Source of the DNA: Panax quinquefolius
Lineage: Eukaryota; Streptophyta; Magnoliopsida; Apiales; Araliaceae
Direction of reading: 5' to 3'
Length of the DNA stretch: 64,000 bases
Assembly (NCBI GenBank): GCA_020205615.1
Contig: CM035166.1
Span: forward strand, 85,640,862-85,704,861
Numbering within the stretch: position 1 is the stretch's first letter; every line of letters begins with the position of its first letter. Below, in pieces: positions 46,641-57,451 of this stretch. The translations under genes were made by a program, and so were the position numbers. The notes below the pieces were generated by a model. The model did not search any database. It saw only the letters and a list, made by a program, of their open reading frames with translations, and was not told where the DNA came from.

Positions 46641-47045
46641 TCCTTGTCTGATATGCGAATCAACGAGGCCAAAGTTGCTAATGCATCCACAAAGTCATTC
46701 CTATTACGAGGAACGTGTAGAAAGGAGATTTCTTTAAACTCCAAAACCAACTATAAAACTTGCTGATGGTAAGGCAGCAAATGTATTTCCTTGGTTTGAT
46801 AGATTCCGGTGGATTGTCTGATTACCAACTCTGAATCTCGACAGACAGTTAACCGCCTGATGCCCATTGAACGGGTAAGTTGTAGCCCCATGAGACAGCC
46901 TTCATACTCATCTGTGTTGTTGGTGCTGACAAACTAAAATTTGAAGGCGACATGATACTGCTCCCCCGTATCAGATACTAGAACTGCTCTAGCTCCAGAA
47001 ACTTCCATATTAACAGCTCCATTAAAATTCATCTTCCATGATTGG
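46641..47045 (-). pseudogene. pol: B second, archaeal-like RNase H
   Basis: Between the standard RNase H and integrase lies a second RNase H-type fold, a hallmark of the Tat lineage. Visible are KMNFNGAVN (normally FDGA), NTDEYEG with the catalytic Glu, CRDSELV with an Asp, and RNDFVDALATLAS. The first catalytic Asp is Asn here (GAT to AAT in coding sense). Stops fall near 46934 and 46750. Role: degradation of RNA in RNA-DNA hybrids during replication (family knowledge). Confidence 0.8.
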
Positions 47046-47542
47046 CGCGTATCGTACTGATGGTATTGCTGAACTGTCATTACTCCTTCATTGGGGAAGT
47101 ATATTTCCAAGGGTTTGAAATCCCCTGAAGGTGAGGCGGCCAGTTGATCCGTAATTCCTTGACCTTTGATGGACTTTTGAGTCACATATACGATGTCAAA
47201 TTGTTGTAGGATCAACTGCCATCTGGACAGCCGGTAATTTAACATGGGTTTATTGAACACGTATTTGAGAGGATCCACGCGGGATATGATATGGGTTGTG
47301 TGACCATGGAGGTAATGCTGTAACCTCATGGAAGCCCATGCTAAAGCACAACAAGTCTTCTCAATTAGAGTGTACTTGTGTTCACTGCTGCTAAATCTTT
47401 TGCTGAGGTAATAGATAGCTCGTTCTTGGCCTCTATCGTCTTTCTGTCCCAGCATGCAGCCCATGGCATTGTCATTTATGGACAGGCACATGAACAGGGG
47501 AACATCATCCCTGGGTGGTACCAAAATGGGAGCTTTGACTAG
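47046..47542 (-). pseudogene. pol: B RNase H
   Basis: Continues from RT after a stop at about 47543. Motifs: LFMCLSINDNAMGCMLGQ, AIYYLSKRFSSSEHKYT, EKTCCALAWA, HIISRVDPLKYV. The YLS-R and E-K patterns are those of Ty3 RNase H. The usual Asp of the first motif is 'SINDNA', so catalytic status is uncertain. Confidence 0.85.
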
Positions 47543-48759
47543 CTATTCTTTAATTGTGAAGAAGGCATTTTGGCATTCATCATTCCATTTCATGGAAGAG
47601 TTCTTCCATAATAGCTTGAAGATTGGCTCATAGGTTGCTGTGAGTTGAGAGATAAACCTGCTAATGAAGTTGATTCTTCCCAAAAATCCCCGTATTTCCT
47701 TTTCTGTCTGAGGAATGGGCATTTCTGTGATGGCCTGGATTTTGGCAGGATCTAACTCAATTCCTTTGTGGCTGATTAGAAATCCTAGCAACTTGCCTGA
47801 TTTAACTCTAAAGGCATATTTGGCTAGATTTAACTTCAAGTTGTACTTATGCAACCTGTTGAACAACTTTCTGAGATGGTCTAGATGGTCATCCTCCTTC
47901 CGGGATTTTACAATGATGTCATCCACGTAGATCTCGATCTCTTTGAGCATTAAGTCATGGAAAAGGGCCATCATAGCTTGACTGATAGGTGGCTCCGACA
48001 TTGATGAGGTCGAATGACAACCGTCTATAGTAAAAGCTTCCCCAAGGCGTGATGAAAGCAGTTTTCTCATGATCTTCCTCAGCAACCATGATCTGATGGT
48101 ACCCTACAAAGCAATCGTCAAAGGAGTACATGTCGTATTGAGCAGTATTGTCAATGAGAATGTGGATAAATGGCACGGGAAAGCTATCTTTTAAGCAAGC
48201 TTTGTTCAAGTCCCGGTAATCCACGCAAACTCGTACCTTCCCTCCGGGTTTAGGCACGGGAACAATGTTGGATATCCACTCAGGATATGTGGACACCATG
48301 ATGATGTCAGCTTGAAATTGTTTCACAATTTCTTCATTTACCTTTAAACTCCACTCAGGTTTCAATCGCCTGAGCTTTTGCTTGACTGGCTTAAATCCCT
48401 CTTTAATGGGAAGGTGATGAAGGACAATATCAGTGGACAAACCCACCATGTCTTCATGAGACCATGCAAACACATCCTGGAATTGGGTTAATAGCGTAAC
48501 CATGTCATTCCTTTGGTTTGGGGTAAGGTCTGAACCAATCTGGATTAACTTAGGGCTTTCTAAGGTTCCGAGATTGAAAGAAGTGGTTTGGTCAAGGTTG
48601 GGTTTAGGTTTGTCTTTGACCCATTCTTGAATTTTTAGAGGCACTTCAATGTCATCCTATATTTCCATCAAGGCTGAATTCATCTCTACATCAAAGGTAC
48701 AATCCTTGTGGAGAAGAGGCACAATATCAGCAAGTACAGGCACATCTAAATTCAGGGTC
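47543..48759 (-). pseudogene. pol: B reverse transcriptase
   Basis: Segment 47955-48644 has VRVCVDYRDLNKACLKDSFP, SFDDCFVGYHQI (with the first catalytic Asp) and AFITPWGSFYYR. A one-base insertion near 47975 shifts the frame. Then 47543-48085 has IYVDDIIVKS (Y-V-D-D active site), LLGFLISHKGIELDP and IRGFLGRINFISRF. Upstream coding begins at the acceptor of the candidate intron with LNLDVPVLADIVPLLH. These are Tat-type RT motifs. Confidence 0.92.
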
Positions 48760-48909
48760 CTGAAACAAAATATGCTTTCACTTAGTATATATAAAATATT
48801 TTGATCATACACAGTGTTAGCATGTACTGACAAAATAAACTGCTTATACTGTACAGAAAAGTAAGCAGTTATGATATCTACAGGGCAGAAAGAGTTCTGC
48901 CCATTTTAC
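48760..48909 (-). other. Candidate intron between protease and RT of B
   Basis: Minus strand GACAAGG|GTAAAATGG ... TATTTTGTTTCAG|GACCCTG, 150 bp with a T-rich end. Joining keeps the frame (RQG to TLNLDV). Without splicing, the very first intron codons give a TAA stop. Ogre elements are known to have an intron at this place that separates gag-pro from RT. Splicing here is inferred from sequence only. Confidence 0.68.
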
Positions 48910-49395
48910 CCTTGTCGACCAATTCAAGAAATGTTGTTCCAATTGGTAAGGGCAAAGTCCGTGTGGACTATAGCGATGGAGGGGTTGTCATCATCCTCCA
49001 TGTCTTAAATAATGACCATTACATTTGGGCAATCATCGTCTGGGGTGTATCTGTTGGTATGTTCATCATGGACGATGATGCGTATGCCTGACATCATTCG
49101 GATGACGTCTCGCTTCATTCTTTGTTCCTCCTCTTCCACTACTGGATTTGGAACAAAGACTTCTTTCTCCTTCACCAGTATCGGCTTGGGAAATAACATA
49201 GCCATTACATTGGCTGGCACCTTTACAGGAGGTTGTGCGGACTCAGAGTTTGAAGGCAAAGATAAACGCTTGGCGTGCTTGAAGTCAAGGAATCATTGAT
49301 GCTTATGAGGATTCCTATGATTAGAATCGGCGTAATAATTGCCTAGTCCCGGCTATTCCGATTTGCTTGGTTAATTGAATTGGGTACTTGATACC
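48910..49395 (-). pseudogene. B linker upstream of the intron
   Basis: Frame 49005-49259 (MPSNSESAQPPVKVPANVM, acidic VVEEEEQRMKRD) and continuation to the donor with two stops (near 49002 and 48930). Low complexity with no domain recognised. The position matches the region between protease and RT in Tat elements. Confidence 0.55.
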
Positions 49396-50334
49396 CTAGA
49401 AATCATTACCCAGCCTTTGTCCCGACTTATGACCCAATGACATCATTTCTTGAGTAGCCGACATTACCTCGGCATAAATCTTGGGTTCGGGAAATGGCGT
49501 TTCAGTAGCATGGTATTGGGTATTGCTTACTTCCAAGGTATGAAAACTGATCGGTTCAACATCTGCATTGGCATTGATGAATGGCATTTCCCCATGTTGA
49601 GGACACTCTGGTTCAACGTTGACCGTGACTAGGCTATTGTTGATAATGTATTTCAACTGTTGATGAAGGGTGGAGGGGACTGCCATTGCCATATGAATCC
49701 ATGGTCGTCCCAAGAGTAGGTTGTATCCCAAATCTATCTTGAGTACGTGGAAAGATACGCAGAACGTATGGGGACCAATTTTGATTGGTAGTTCAATTAC
49801 TCCGATCGAATTTCGGCGGGCTCTATCAAAAGCTTTGATGATAGTATGGCTACTCTGGAGTCGGTTGAGATTGATATTCATCTTAACCAAGGTAGCATAT
49901 GGACATATATTTAGAGATGAACATCCATCTATCGATACTCCAGCTAGCATGTATCTGGAGGACAAAACTGCAATGTGTAAAGGCTTGCAATGACCGGTCC
50001 CTTCGGGCGGTATGTCATCATCAGTGAAGGATATCACATTGTTGTTGAAAATGTGATCAACCAAGTGTTGAAATTTTTTCGTATCAACTGATGTTGGTAG
50101 ATAGGCTTCTTCTAAAACCTTTAGAAAAATCTTCCGATGATCTTCGGAAGTTAGGACTAAGTCCAAAATTGAAATCTGTTGTGGAGCTTCTCTCAAGCTT
50201 AAAACCACCATGGCTTCGTTATGACCCATAGTGCGGAGGAATTTTTCAATCTTCTCCATGGGTATTTTCCCTTTTGATTTGATGGTAGACTTCATCACCC
50301 GTTGGGGAAGATATAGTGGATTTTCCTTTGACAC
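49396..50334 (-). pseudogene. pol: B aspartic protease region
   Basis: 312 uninterrupted codons. SIDGCSSLNICP carries the active-site Asp; related Tat proteases usually have D-G-G or D-N-G there. GYNLLLGRPWIHMAMAVPSTLHQ is a long conserved Tat block, cited here in part (GRPWIHMA). Start used: MSKENPLYLPQ, although the true polyprotein enters from gag upstream, where a frame change lies near 50340. Confidence 0.85.
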
Positions 50335-50367
50335 TGTAGCAGTTGTATGTGAGGTGGATCATTCACC

Positions 50368-52314
50368 TTATCCATAATTCCACGGAACTTTGCGCAAGCT
50401 AACAATAGGATATTGTGCTCTGTACGACAAGTTGATTGGCTCGGGAGCGACCACTTTCAAAGGATTGTTGCTTCCCTTGAGTTGAATTGTTGACATTGTG
50501 AGTGATTTGTTAGTCCCATCAGTCTCAGTGGATATGACTGCTACCAAACTCTTCCACTTAGTAGGACCTGTATTCTCACTTGCACGTAACACAGTATCAT
50601 CGTCCGCTAGGTGCAGGACACCATTGTCAATTAGATTTTGGATGAGGTGGCGGAGTGCCCAGCATTCTTCTATCCTGTGACCGCGAGAATGTGAGTGATA
50701 TTGATATACTCCATCAGAATTGTACCATCCTGAACGGGGGTTGATTGGAGGCAGAAGGGAACTGATCCTTCCTTCATTGATTAGCATATGAAGGATTTCC
50801 TCCATAGTTGGCCTAAATAGGTGAACTCCCTTTTGTTGGCAAAATCCTGACGTGCTTTGGCATTTGCTCTCTTTGTCTCTTTATCTTCCAGAATTTCATT
50901 TTTTGAAAGTGATGAGGGAATATTCATGACAAGAGGTAGGAGACTGGCATACTCCTGACTGATTAATTAACGTGTCACTTGATGCTGATAAGTCACCAAT
51001 TCTGCCAATTGCTCAATTTGCTTGCATAGAGCTTTCATTTTTAGTTCCATTGTGAACTGGAACTTAGCATAATCCCATTTGTCAACACCGTCTTTGAGGG
51101 TCTGGTAAGATTCACAGCTGAAATTGGAATTCTGTCCATTGCTCCAATTGATCATGTTGACCTCTTCTTCTTTGTGTTGAGGAAGAAGGTTATCTTGAAC
51201 GTGAGACTGATCCGGTTTGGTGACCACGATCTCACCGTTGTCTATCAGGTCTTGGATCTTCTATTTCAAGGCCCAACAATCCTGAGTATCATGTTTAGGT
51301 GCCCCGATAAGCACATTTTCGAGCAGCATTGACACCCCGTCCATTAGGGCTGGCTGGTGGAAGAAGATGCGTAATTTTCTTCTGTGTTGTTAGAAGAGTG
51401 AGAATGTTCTTGAGGGTGTCCCCTAAGGGTGTGAACACTCGAGGGCGTTTGACTATGTTTCATAGAAAGGAGGTTCTTGTATGTCTATGAAAGTCATGAC
51501 CATCTCTGATTCTGTCATGGAAGGACTAACTTGGGCAGCTAAGCGTCTCCACCTTTGAGCATACTCTCTGAAAGACTCGTTAGACTGTTTCTTGATCTTG
51601 GTAATTTGATACCGATCAGAGCCATCCGAGACCGAAAATTTGATTGAGTGAGGAAAGCATGTGCTAGCTCTTCCCAGCTATGGAACTTTGAGTTGTCTAA
51701 TCTTGTGTACCACGAATTGGCTTCTCCAGTTAGACTTTTCTGGATTAGTTGCATTCTGAGCTTTTCGTCCTTTGCATAAGATCCAAGTTCTCCAATAAAC
51801 ACCTTTAAATGTGTGTAAGGATCTCCTAACCCGTCATATTTTTCAAAGTCAGGAGTTTAAACTTTTTTGGATAATGAACACTAGGGAAAATGCAAATATC
51901 AGCATATGAAACACTCCCGTGTGTTCCAATTCCTTTGATAGCACGAAGGGTCTCTTCCATTTGGAGGACTTTCTTTTTGATGTCACTGGTGTCTGGATCT
52001 CCAGTGGGATGGGTAGCATTATGAGTTTTGTTGGTTGTATCCAATTGCAGTTCAGGTATTGTATTGACCTGGTTTCCCCCTTGTGTGGAGGATTTAGCAT
52101 GTACAGGTATTTTTGGACCTTGAGTGGACTGGTGTAGTTCTTTGAGTAGAACAGCCAAATCTGTAATTTGTTTGCTTAATCCATCAAATTCCTTGCGAGA
52201 AACTGGATTAAGGTCAGTCTGCTCAGATGACGACATAATTGACTGTAAGCCTGAAGCCTTTTTGGATTTTGACCGGGTAGTAGGTCCAATTGGTTCCCTG
52301 CGAAAGACTTGCAT
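50368..52314 (-). pseudogene. gag: B gag
   Basis: Start at 52314 (MQVFRREPIGPTTRSKSKK). Pieces: 51826-52314 N-terminal region; 51539-51802 with VFIGELGSYAKDEKLRMQL, SLTGEANSWYTRL and HSWEELAHAFL; a broken stretch 50970-51540; then 50368-50805 with YHSHSRGHRIEECWALRHL, a zinc-knuckle-like H/C pattern, and SLRKVPWNYG. A deletion relative to C lies near 51445-51460. Gag assembles the particle around the RNA (family knowledge). Confidence 0.88.
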
Positions 52315-52945
52315 AGTTTAGTCTTTAGGGAATGTAAATTAACATGCTATGTGATGTGTTTGTTTTAGGAATTTTATCCTGCAACACCGGATGTCAGCTG
52401 TTTATAGCATGTCAATTTAAATATGTATGTGTACACATTTCTTCATATTTCTCATTACATGGAGATAGATATGGAATGAAATTACAAGTAATTTAAAATG
52501 AGAAAGCATGAAGAGACTTTCCGCCATTTTGGATTTATCAGAGGCTGACCTATCTTAGGTTACTCTCGCGGCTTTTTGGCATGAAGGTTCCCAAATTTAC
52601 TCAACGGGAAATTAATCCGGTCTTTCAACTGGAGCGAATTTGGGTGGTGCCTTTCCTGAGCCTCGGGGAATTAGTCTTCCCACGAGTCCAGTAATCAAAC
52701 ACCGATGGGATAGCCTCCTGGTGGAGGGACCACACAACATGCATTCACATACATCGCGTCTCACCGTATAAAAATGATGACATGTGCGAAGCACTAATAT
52801 CATAAGCAGATATGGTGCGAGGCACTAAGTGCAATAAGTAAATGCATTCGTACACATTCATCATAAATGTAAATGTAACATCCACACACAAGAAGATAAC
52901 AATTTTGATAAGATTGAAAGAGTGGCTTATGTCCTCTTACTGGAA
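52315..52945 (-). other. B 5' leader
   Basis: 630 nt between PBS and gag start. Similar to C 6275-6953, with no open frame of note. Confidence 0.7.
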
Positions 52946-52963
52946 TCCCCAGCGGAGTCGCCA
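52946..52963 (-). other. B primer-binding site
   Basis: Minus strand TGGCGACTCCGCTGGGGA, two bases inside the LTR. It is of the type used by Ogre/Tat elements and, from memory, complementary to tRNA-Arg. Confidence 0.8.
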
Positions 52964-52965
52964 CC

Positions 52966-54066
52966 TGTCGACGTCGGGATTTTTAGATGTCCCTTTCCGT
53001 TACTTGTTCTTTGGTATTCTCAATTTAGGTAAGATTTATTTGAAAAAATAAGTGAAAAAGGTCCGACATGTATAATGTCGACGATGGACTGTTAAGAGTC
53101 GCCAGTTAGTTTTTTAAATGGTTGTACCAACACAACCGAGAAAAGGTTTGCACATTAACCCAGTGATGTGACACTGCTAAATGGGTCGGTGAAACCGAGA
53201 TTCATTAGGGTCTGGGGACATGGTTATGTGGAGGGAAGGTGTTAGGCATACCCCCCGACATCCGTGTTACCACGGTGACCGCCTCTTTTAAAGAAACTAT
53301 TATCTAAATGTGTGTGTGTGTGGGTCAATGTTCTATTTTTTGGAAGTAGTGCGAGGCCTCGTTCGCACCTATATACACAGGGTTTGAATTTATGTAAAAA
53401 TTCAGTTTTTAGCAAGATATGGCAGTGATGTTTTATAAAAGAGGTTTTTCAAACCATGATGCTCAATAGTAATTGAGACCTTTTGATACTTCCATTTTAT
53501 TAAGTATCCGGCTTGATTGATTTTATTTTCGAGATGCGAAGCATCTATAAGAAAATAATGTACAATAATAATGTCGACTTCCTCATCGGTATGAAAACCA
53601 TCTGAGGAATTCAGAATACCGCAGAATAATTTACAAGCTGCTTACAACTGAAAATGTCCATCACGGGAACCGAATCTAGATCCAATAGGCTGAATCTGTT
53701 TTCACATGATTCCTAGGTGCACATGATACCACAATTTGTATGAAAGCGAGAAGGTGGTATATATTTAAAAGCTGTAAATATATATATACAGACATGATCA
53801 CCAACCACGAAGCACCTCCATGGGGGATCGAAAATGTAAATAAAGCTGTAAAAGCTATCAACCACCACGAAGGAAACTCCAGGTGGGATAAAATATAAAT
53901 AAAGATGTAACGACGGTCAACCGCCACGGAGGAAACTCCAGGCGGGACAAAATATAAATAAAGCTGTAAAGACGGTCAACCGCCACGGAGGAAACTCCAG
54001 GCGGGACAAAACGTAAAGAAAGCTGTAAAAGCGATCAATCACCATGGAGGAAATCTAGGTTGGACG

Positions 54067-54107
<41 letters not shown>

Positions 54108-54162
54108 CAATAAATGCACCGGATGTAAAATCTAGGCTCATCGAACAGAGTCCGACACATTG

Positions 54163-54229
<67 letters not shown>

Positions 54230-54283
54230 GCGATAAACGCCCAAACTAAAGTCTCAGGCTCATCAAACTAAAGTTCGACAGGA

Positions 54284-54320
<37 letters not shown>

Positions 54321-54360
54321 TAACATTATCGATATGCCTCGATTGATAGACTTGGTGGAG

Positions 54361-54446
<86 letters not shown>

Positions 54447-54482
54447 GCGAAGAACGCTCCAAACTAAAGTTCAGGCTCATCG

Positions 54483-54536
<54 letters not shown>

Positions 54537-54597
54537 GCAAGTAAACGCATTCAAACCGAAGTTCAGGCTCAATCGAGGCATAACTCGATAATGTTAG

Positions 54598-54644
<47 letters not shown>

Positions 54645-55913
54645 AACTGAAATAAAACCATGGACCAGGAAGTGCTGGCAAACGACTTGTAAACACGACT
54701 CTCAACGTGAAGAAGGGTGTGTGCAAAGAAGAAGAGAAAGGCTTTAAAATGTGTGAGAAGGCATACAGTGGGCTGCCAAAGAAGACTTTTATATCTTTAA
54801 AGTGGGTAAACACTGGCTTTTGTAGGTACAAAAATAGCTATATATGAGCTCACATGTGTTTAAAATGATAAAGTACTCTGTATGGGGTGAGTACAAAGTA
54901 AATTGGGCAGGGCTTTCTGGCCGTTTTCTCTTGCAAAATGGCCACCCCAAGCCCTCTATTTATAGAGGGTGGAGCCACAGGTGTACCTGCGGCTGAGCCG
55001 TAGGTGTACCAGAGGATACCCGGGTTGCCTCGGGTTTTTCGGGTCGGGTTGTCACGTAGTACGTGCACTCGGGCACTGTAATGTCCGCTCGAACTTTCAG
55101 AATTGCAATCCGGGCATCCGATTAAGGTATACAGGACATATTTCGGACCGCCGTTGTTGAGAGTTATACAATGGCATGGGATTAGAGTTTGTACGAAGTC
55201 ATTGAAGATGGGACGATGCCCTCCGGTCTTCAAGCTTCAAATTCTATCCGTTATCCTGTACAATAGTCACTCGGGATTGGTTCTCCTTGATTCTTTGTGG
55301 GACATCGTTGTGTAGAGATGTGTATAAAATGTCTAGACGGCGTGGTGTGGCATCACGTTGGCGAGATGACGATGTTGTTCTCACGGGTGTTATCACCGGG
55401 TTTGAAATGATAAAGCGAGAGCGTCGCTCAGGCTTCAACCGAGATTGGATCGTCAGTAATTATTGAAGGTCCTCAAAGATCATCTCCGAGGTGTGTCATC
55501 CTCCCTGGTGTTATCTTCGGGTTGGTACTGAGTATCTCGTTGTGAGCGCCGAGATTGAAGCTGGTTTCATTTGAAACAAGCATTTCCGGGGTTATCGCCG
55601 AAACTACATTCCTTGGAGTGATCACCAAGCTTGGTAGCTATTTCCAATGATTGGGACTGAGACTGGATACCTCAGGGTTATCTCCGAGATTAATCGGTCT
55701 TCTCCGGTGTGTGTTCCGGTATTGTGTCCGCATGCCTCGGGGTTATCTCCGAGGTTGGAATTTTTACTCCCAGTGTGTGTTCTGGGGTTGATGCTGAACT
55801 TCCGGTAGTATCCGAAATGGATATGAACTGTCTTCCAGGGTTCCCTCTTGAAAGATGAATATGTCCTCGTGCAATGTCAGTGACAGGTGAACAGAAAATT
55901 TTGAGTATCTACA
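52966..55913 (-). repeat. B 5' LTR
   Basis: Starts TGTAGATACTC at 55913 on the minus strand and ends GACGTCGACA at 52966. 59-bp minisatellite copies start at 53858, 53917, 53976 and 54035. Six (TA)n blocks lie between 54068 and 54642. TATA is at 54956-54964. U3 carries GGTTATC dyads (for example 55735-55754). Confidence 0.93.
53858..54642. repeat. 59-bp minisatellite and (TA)n blocks in B 5' LTR
   Basis: Exactly spaced 59-bp units (four starts) run into (TA)n blocks at about 54068-54106, 54165-54225, 54287-54318, 54362-54442, 54486-54532 and 54600-54642. The spacers share 'aagcg-aa-cgc' and 'caggctcatcgaac'. The number and length of blocks differ from the 3' LTR and from C, so the array is unstable. 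Confidence 0.93.
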
Positions 55914-56203
55914 AACATGAATGTTACAAAAGCAGTCTTCTGATACTCCCCTACTCTCACAACATCGAATACCTTCTATATTTCCATGATCTACGTCTGT
56001 GCCTCCACGAGATTCATGGACCCACAGAATTCAGGTGGTCTAACCGCCTTGAAATCCTTAAACTTTGTACCATGATTTTGAGGTTGATTCTGTAACGCTC
56101 CTGTTAGTAACGTCACTAGCTGTTTAATGGGGTTAGCATCAACATTGTCGTTATTGGTTCCTTCAGTGGTTCTCTGTTGTGGTGGTTGACGTCTTGGAGG
56201 CAT
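55914..56203 (-). pseudogene. gag: A gag, N-terminal part
   Basis: Start MPPRRQPPQQRTTEG at 56203, a basic N terminus typical of Tekay/Del-like Gag. The frame has a TAG near 55992 where related Gag has Trp, then a frame change. KVFDVVRVGEYQKTAFVTFM leads to the B insertion. The protein continues with LKAEASYWW at 15825 and below when B and one target copy are removed. Confidence 0.85.
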
Positions 56204-56494
56204 TTTCTGTTAAAAATACACTCATTAGATTATTACTCAACTCTTTTAAGAAATCTCACTTAACTTGTCTCCATAAAAGGAATAATCACATATCACATAA
56301 CACTCTGGGATAAAATAAAATAATAACTTTTATTCATTCATAGTCTTTTTGAAAAACATAATAATAGCATCCCTGCTACTTACATTATTTTCCTGAACTA
56401 CTAAAGTTTCAGGACAACATCATCATCATATCCCATAGGTTAAATGTCACTAGGGATTTACAAATTATTTATCATTTTATTAATCACATAACAA
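56204..56494. other. A spacer between extra ORF and gag
   Basis: About 290 bp, AT-rich, with no coding signal recognised. Confidence 0.6.
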
Positions 56495-57241
56495 CTACGA
56501 TGTTCTACTAAGATACTGCTTATCCTTACTATGTTCTTCCTCCATAATCTGGAACATTTTTCTGCGATCTAATATGTATGATGGCATCGTCTCGAACTGA
56601 ATCGGATAACCTATGACCCGATCTTGAGCTTGATTAATCACGATGTTGAATACACTATTCATCTCTTCCATCTTCATTCTCTTTGCTTGTGCATTTTTCA
56701 CTGCTATTCCGGCTCATTGAAAATCTTCCTCATATGCGTCTTCGGCTCTTGCCCTCTTAGTAGCTTCTTCCTTTAGCTTGTTCTTCAGTTCTGCAATCAC
56801 ATCGATCAGTTGTTCTTTCTCTCCTTCAGTATGAACCAGTTTCTCTTCGACATTGTTTAAACGTTCATGTCGATCCTGGATCTCCTCATCCTTCTGTGCC
56901 ATCAAGGTCTATTGCTCAGCTACTATCTCTTGCAACTCCTCGACGGTATCCTGAAGTTCCACGTTGCAGTTGTAGACTTCATCGTACATACGAGCAGCTA
57001 TCGAGTTCAGTGGAATCTTTTCATCCTCGTCCTCGTTATCCTCATTCGACTGTGGCAGCTCAACGGGATCCTCCTCATCCGTTTCCACATCATCATGCTC
57101 ATCTTCAACCACTGTGACCAACGGGGCTGACTTCTGTGGCAATAGTTATTCCCAAACCACCTGAATGTCACGAGACTCCTCCTCTCTAGGCATCTGAGGT
57201 CCTTCCTCCCTAGCCTGACTGGATTCTCTGACATTAGTCAT
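56495..57241 (-). pseudogene. A extra ORF upstream of gag, coiled-coil
   Basis: One frame of 248 codons from ATG at 57241 to the stop at 56495, broken by only three stops (near 57145, 56908 and 56704) and no frameshift. The N-terminal third is acidic (VEDEHDDVETDEED). Then heptad-rich Glu/Lys/Leu sequence (ELQDTVEELQEIV, LNNVEEKLVHTEGEKEQL, AELKNKLKEE) suggests a coiled coil. The end is MFQIMEEEHSKDKQ. I recognise no family. The three stops could each be one substitution away from a sense codon. It lies between the PBS and gag, so it would be first on the genomic RNA. Confidence 0.6.
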
Positions 57242-57440
57242 CCTGACAACAAAAATTTTAAGTTTTAATTATTAATCATGACTACCTGACAACTCACGAG
57301 CACATAAGTTATAATCACATAAGCACATAAGTATTTTATTACTTCTTTCTTAAAACTGGATAAGAGTTTATCACCACTATCTTTTCAAAGGTTACTTCAT
57401 AAGGCTTTTCCCCCCACCAAAGGTTCATAACCTAAAGTTT

Positions 57441-57449
57441 TGATACCAA
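57441..57449 (-). other. A primer-binding site
   Basis: Minus strand TTGGTATCA directly after the LTR. It matches the initiator tRNA-Met type over its first 9 bases, then diverges (AAAC instead of GAGC). Confidence 0.65.
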
Positions 57450-57451
57450 CT

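Larger units (their letters stand above)
15831..55913 (-). mobile_element. Element B: Tat/Ogre-type retrotransposon hosting D and E
   Basis: Complete insertion in the gag of A. Terminal LTRs are at 15831-18579 and 52966-55913. The flanking target duplication is aaaat/aacat (one mismatch), and A's gag frame reads through when B is removed. Excluding D and E, B is about 20.5 kb, a size typical of Ogre/Tat. Minus-strand order: PBS, gag, pro, candidate intron, RT, RNase H, archaeal-like RNase H, integrase, long 3' region, PPT. The 3' region carries two plus-strand genes. Every coding region has stops or shifts, so it is inactive as written. Confidence 0.9.
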
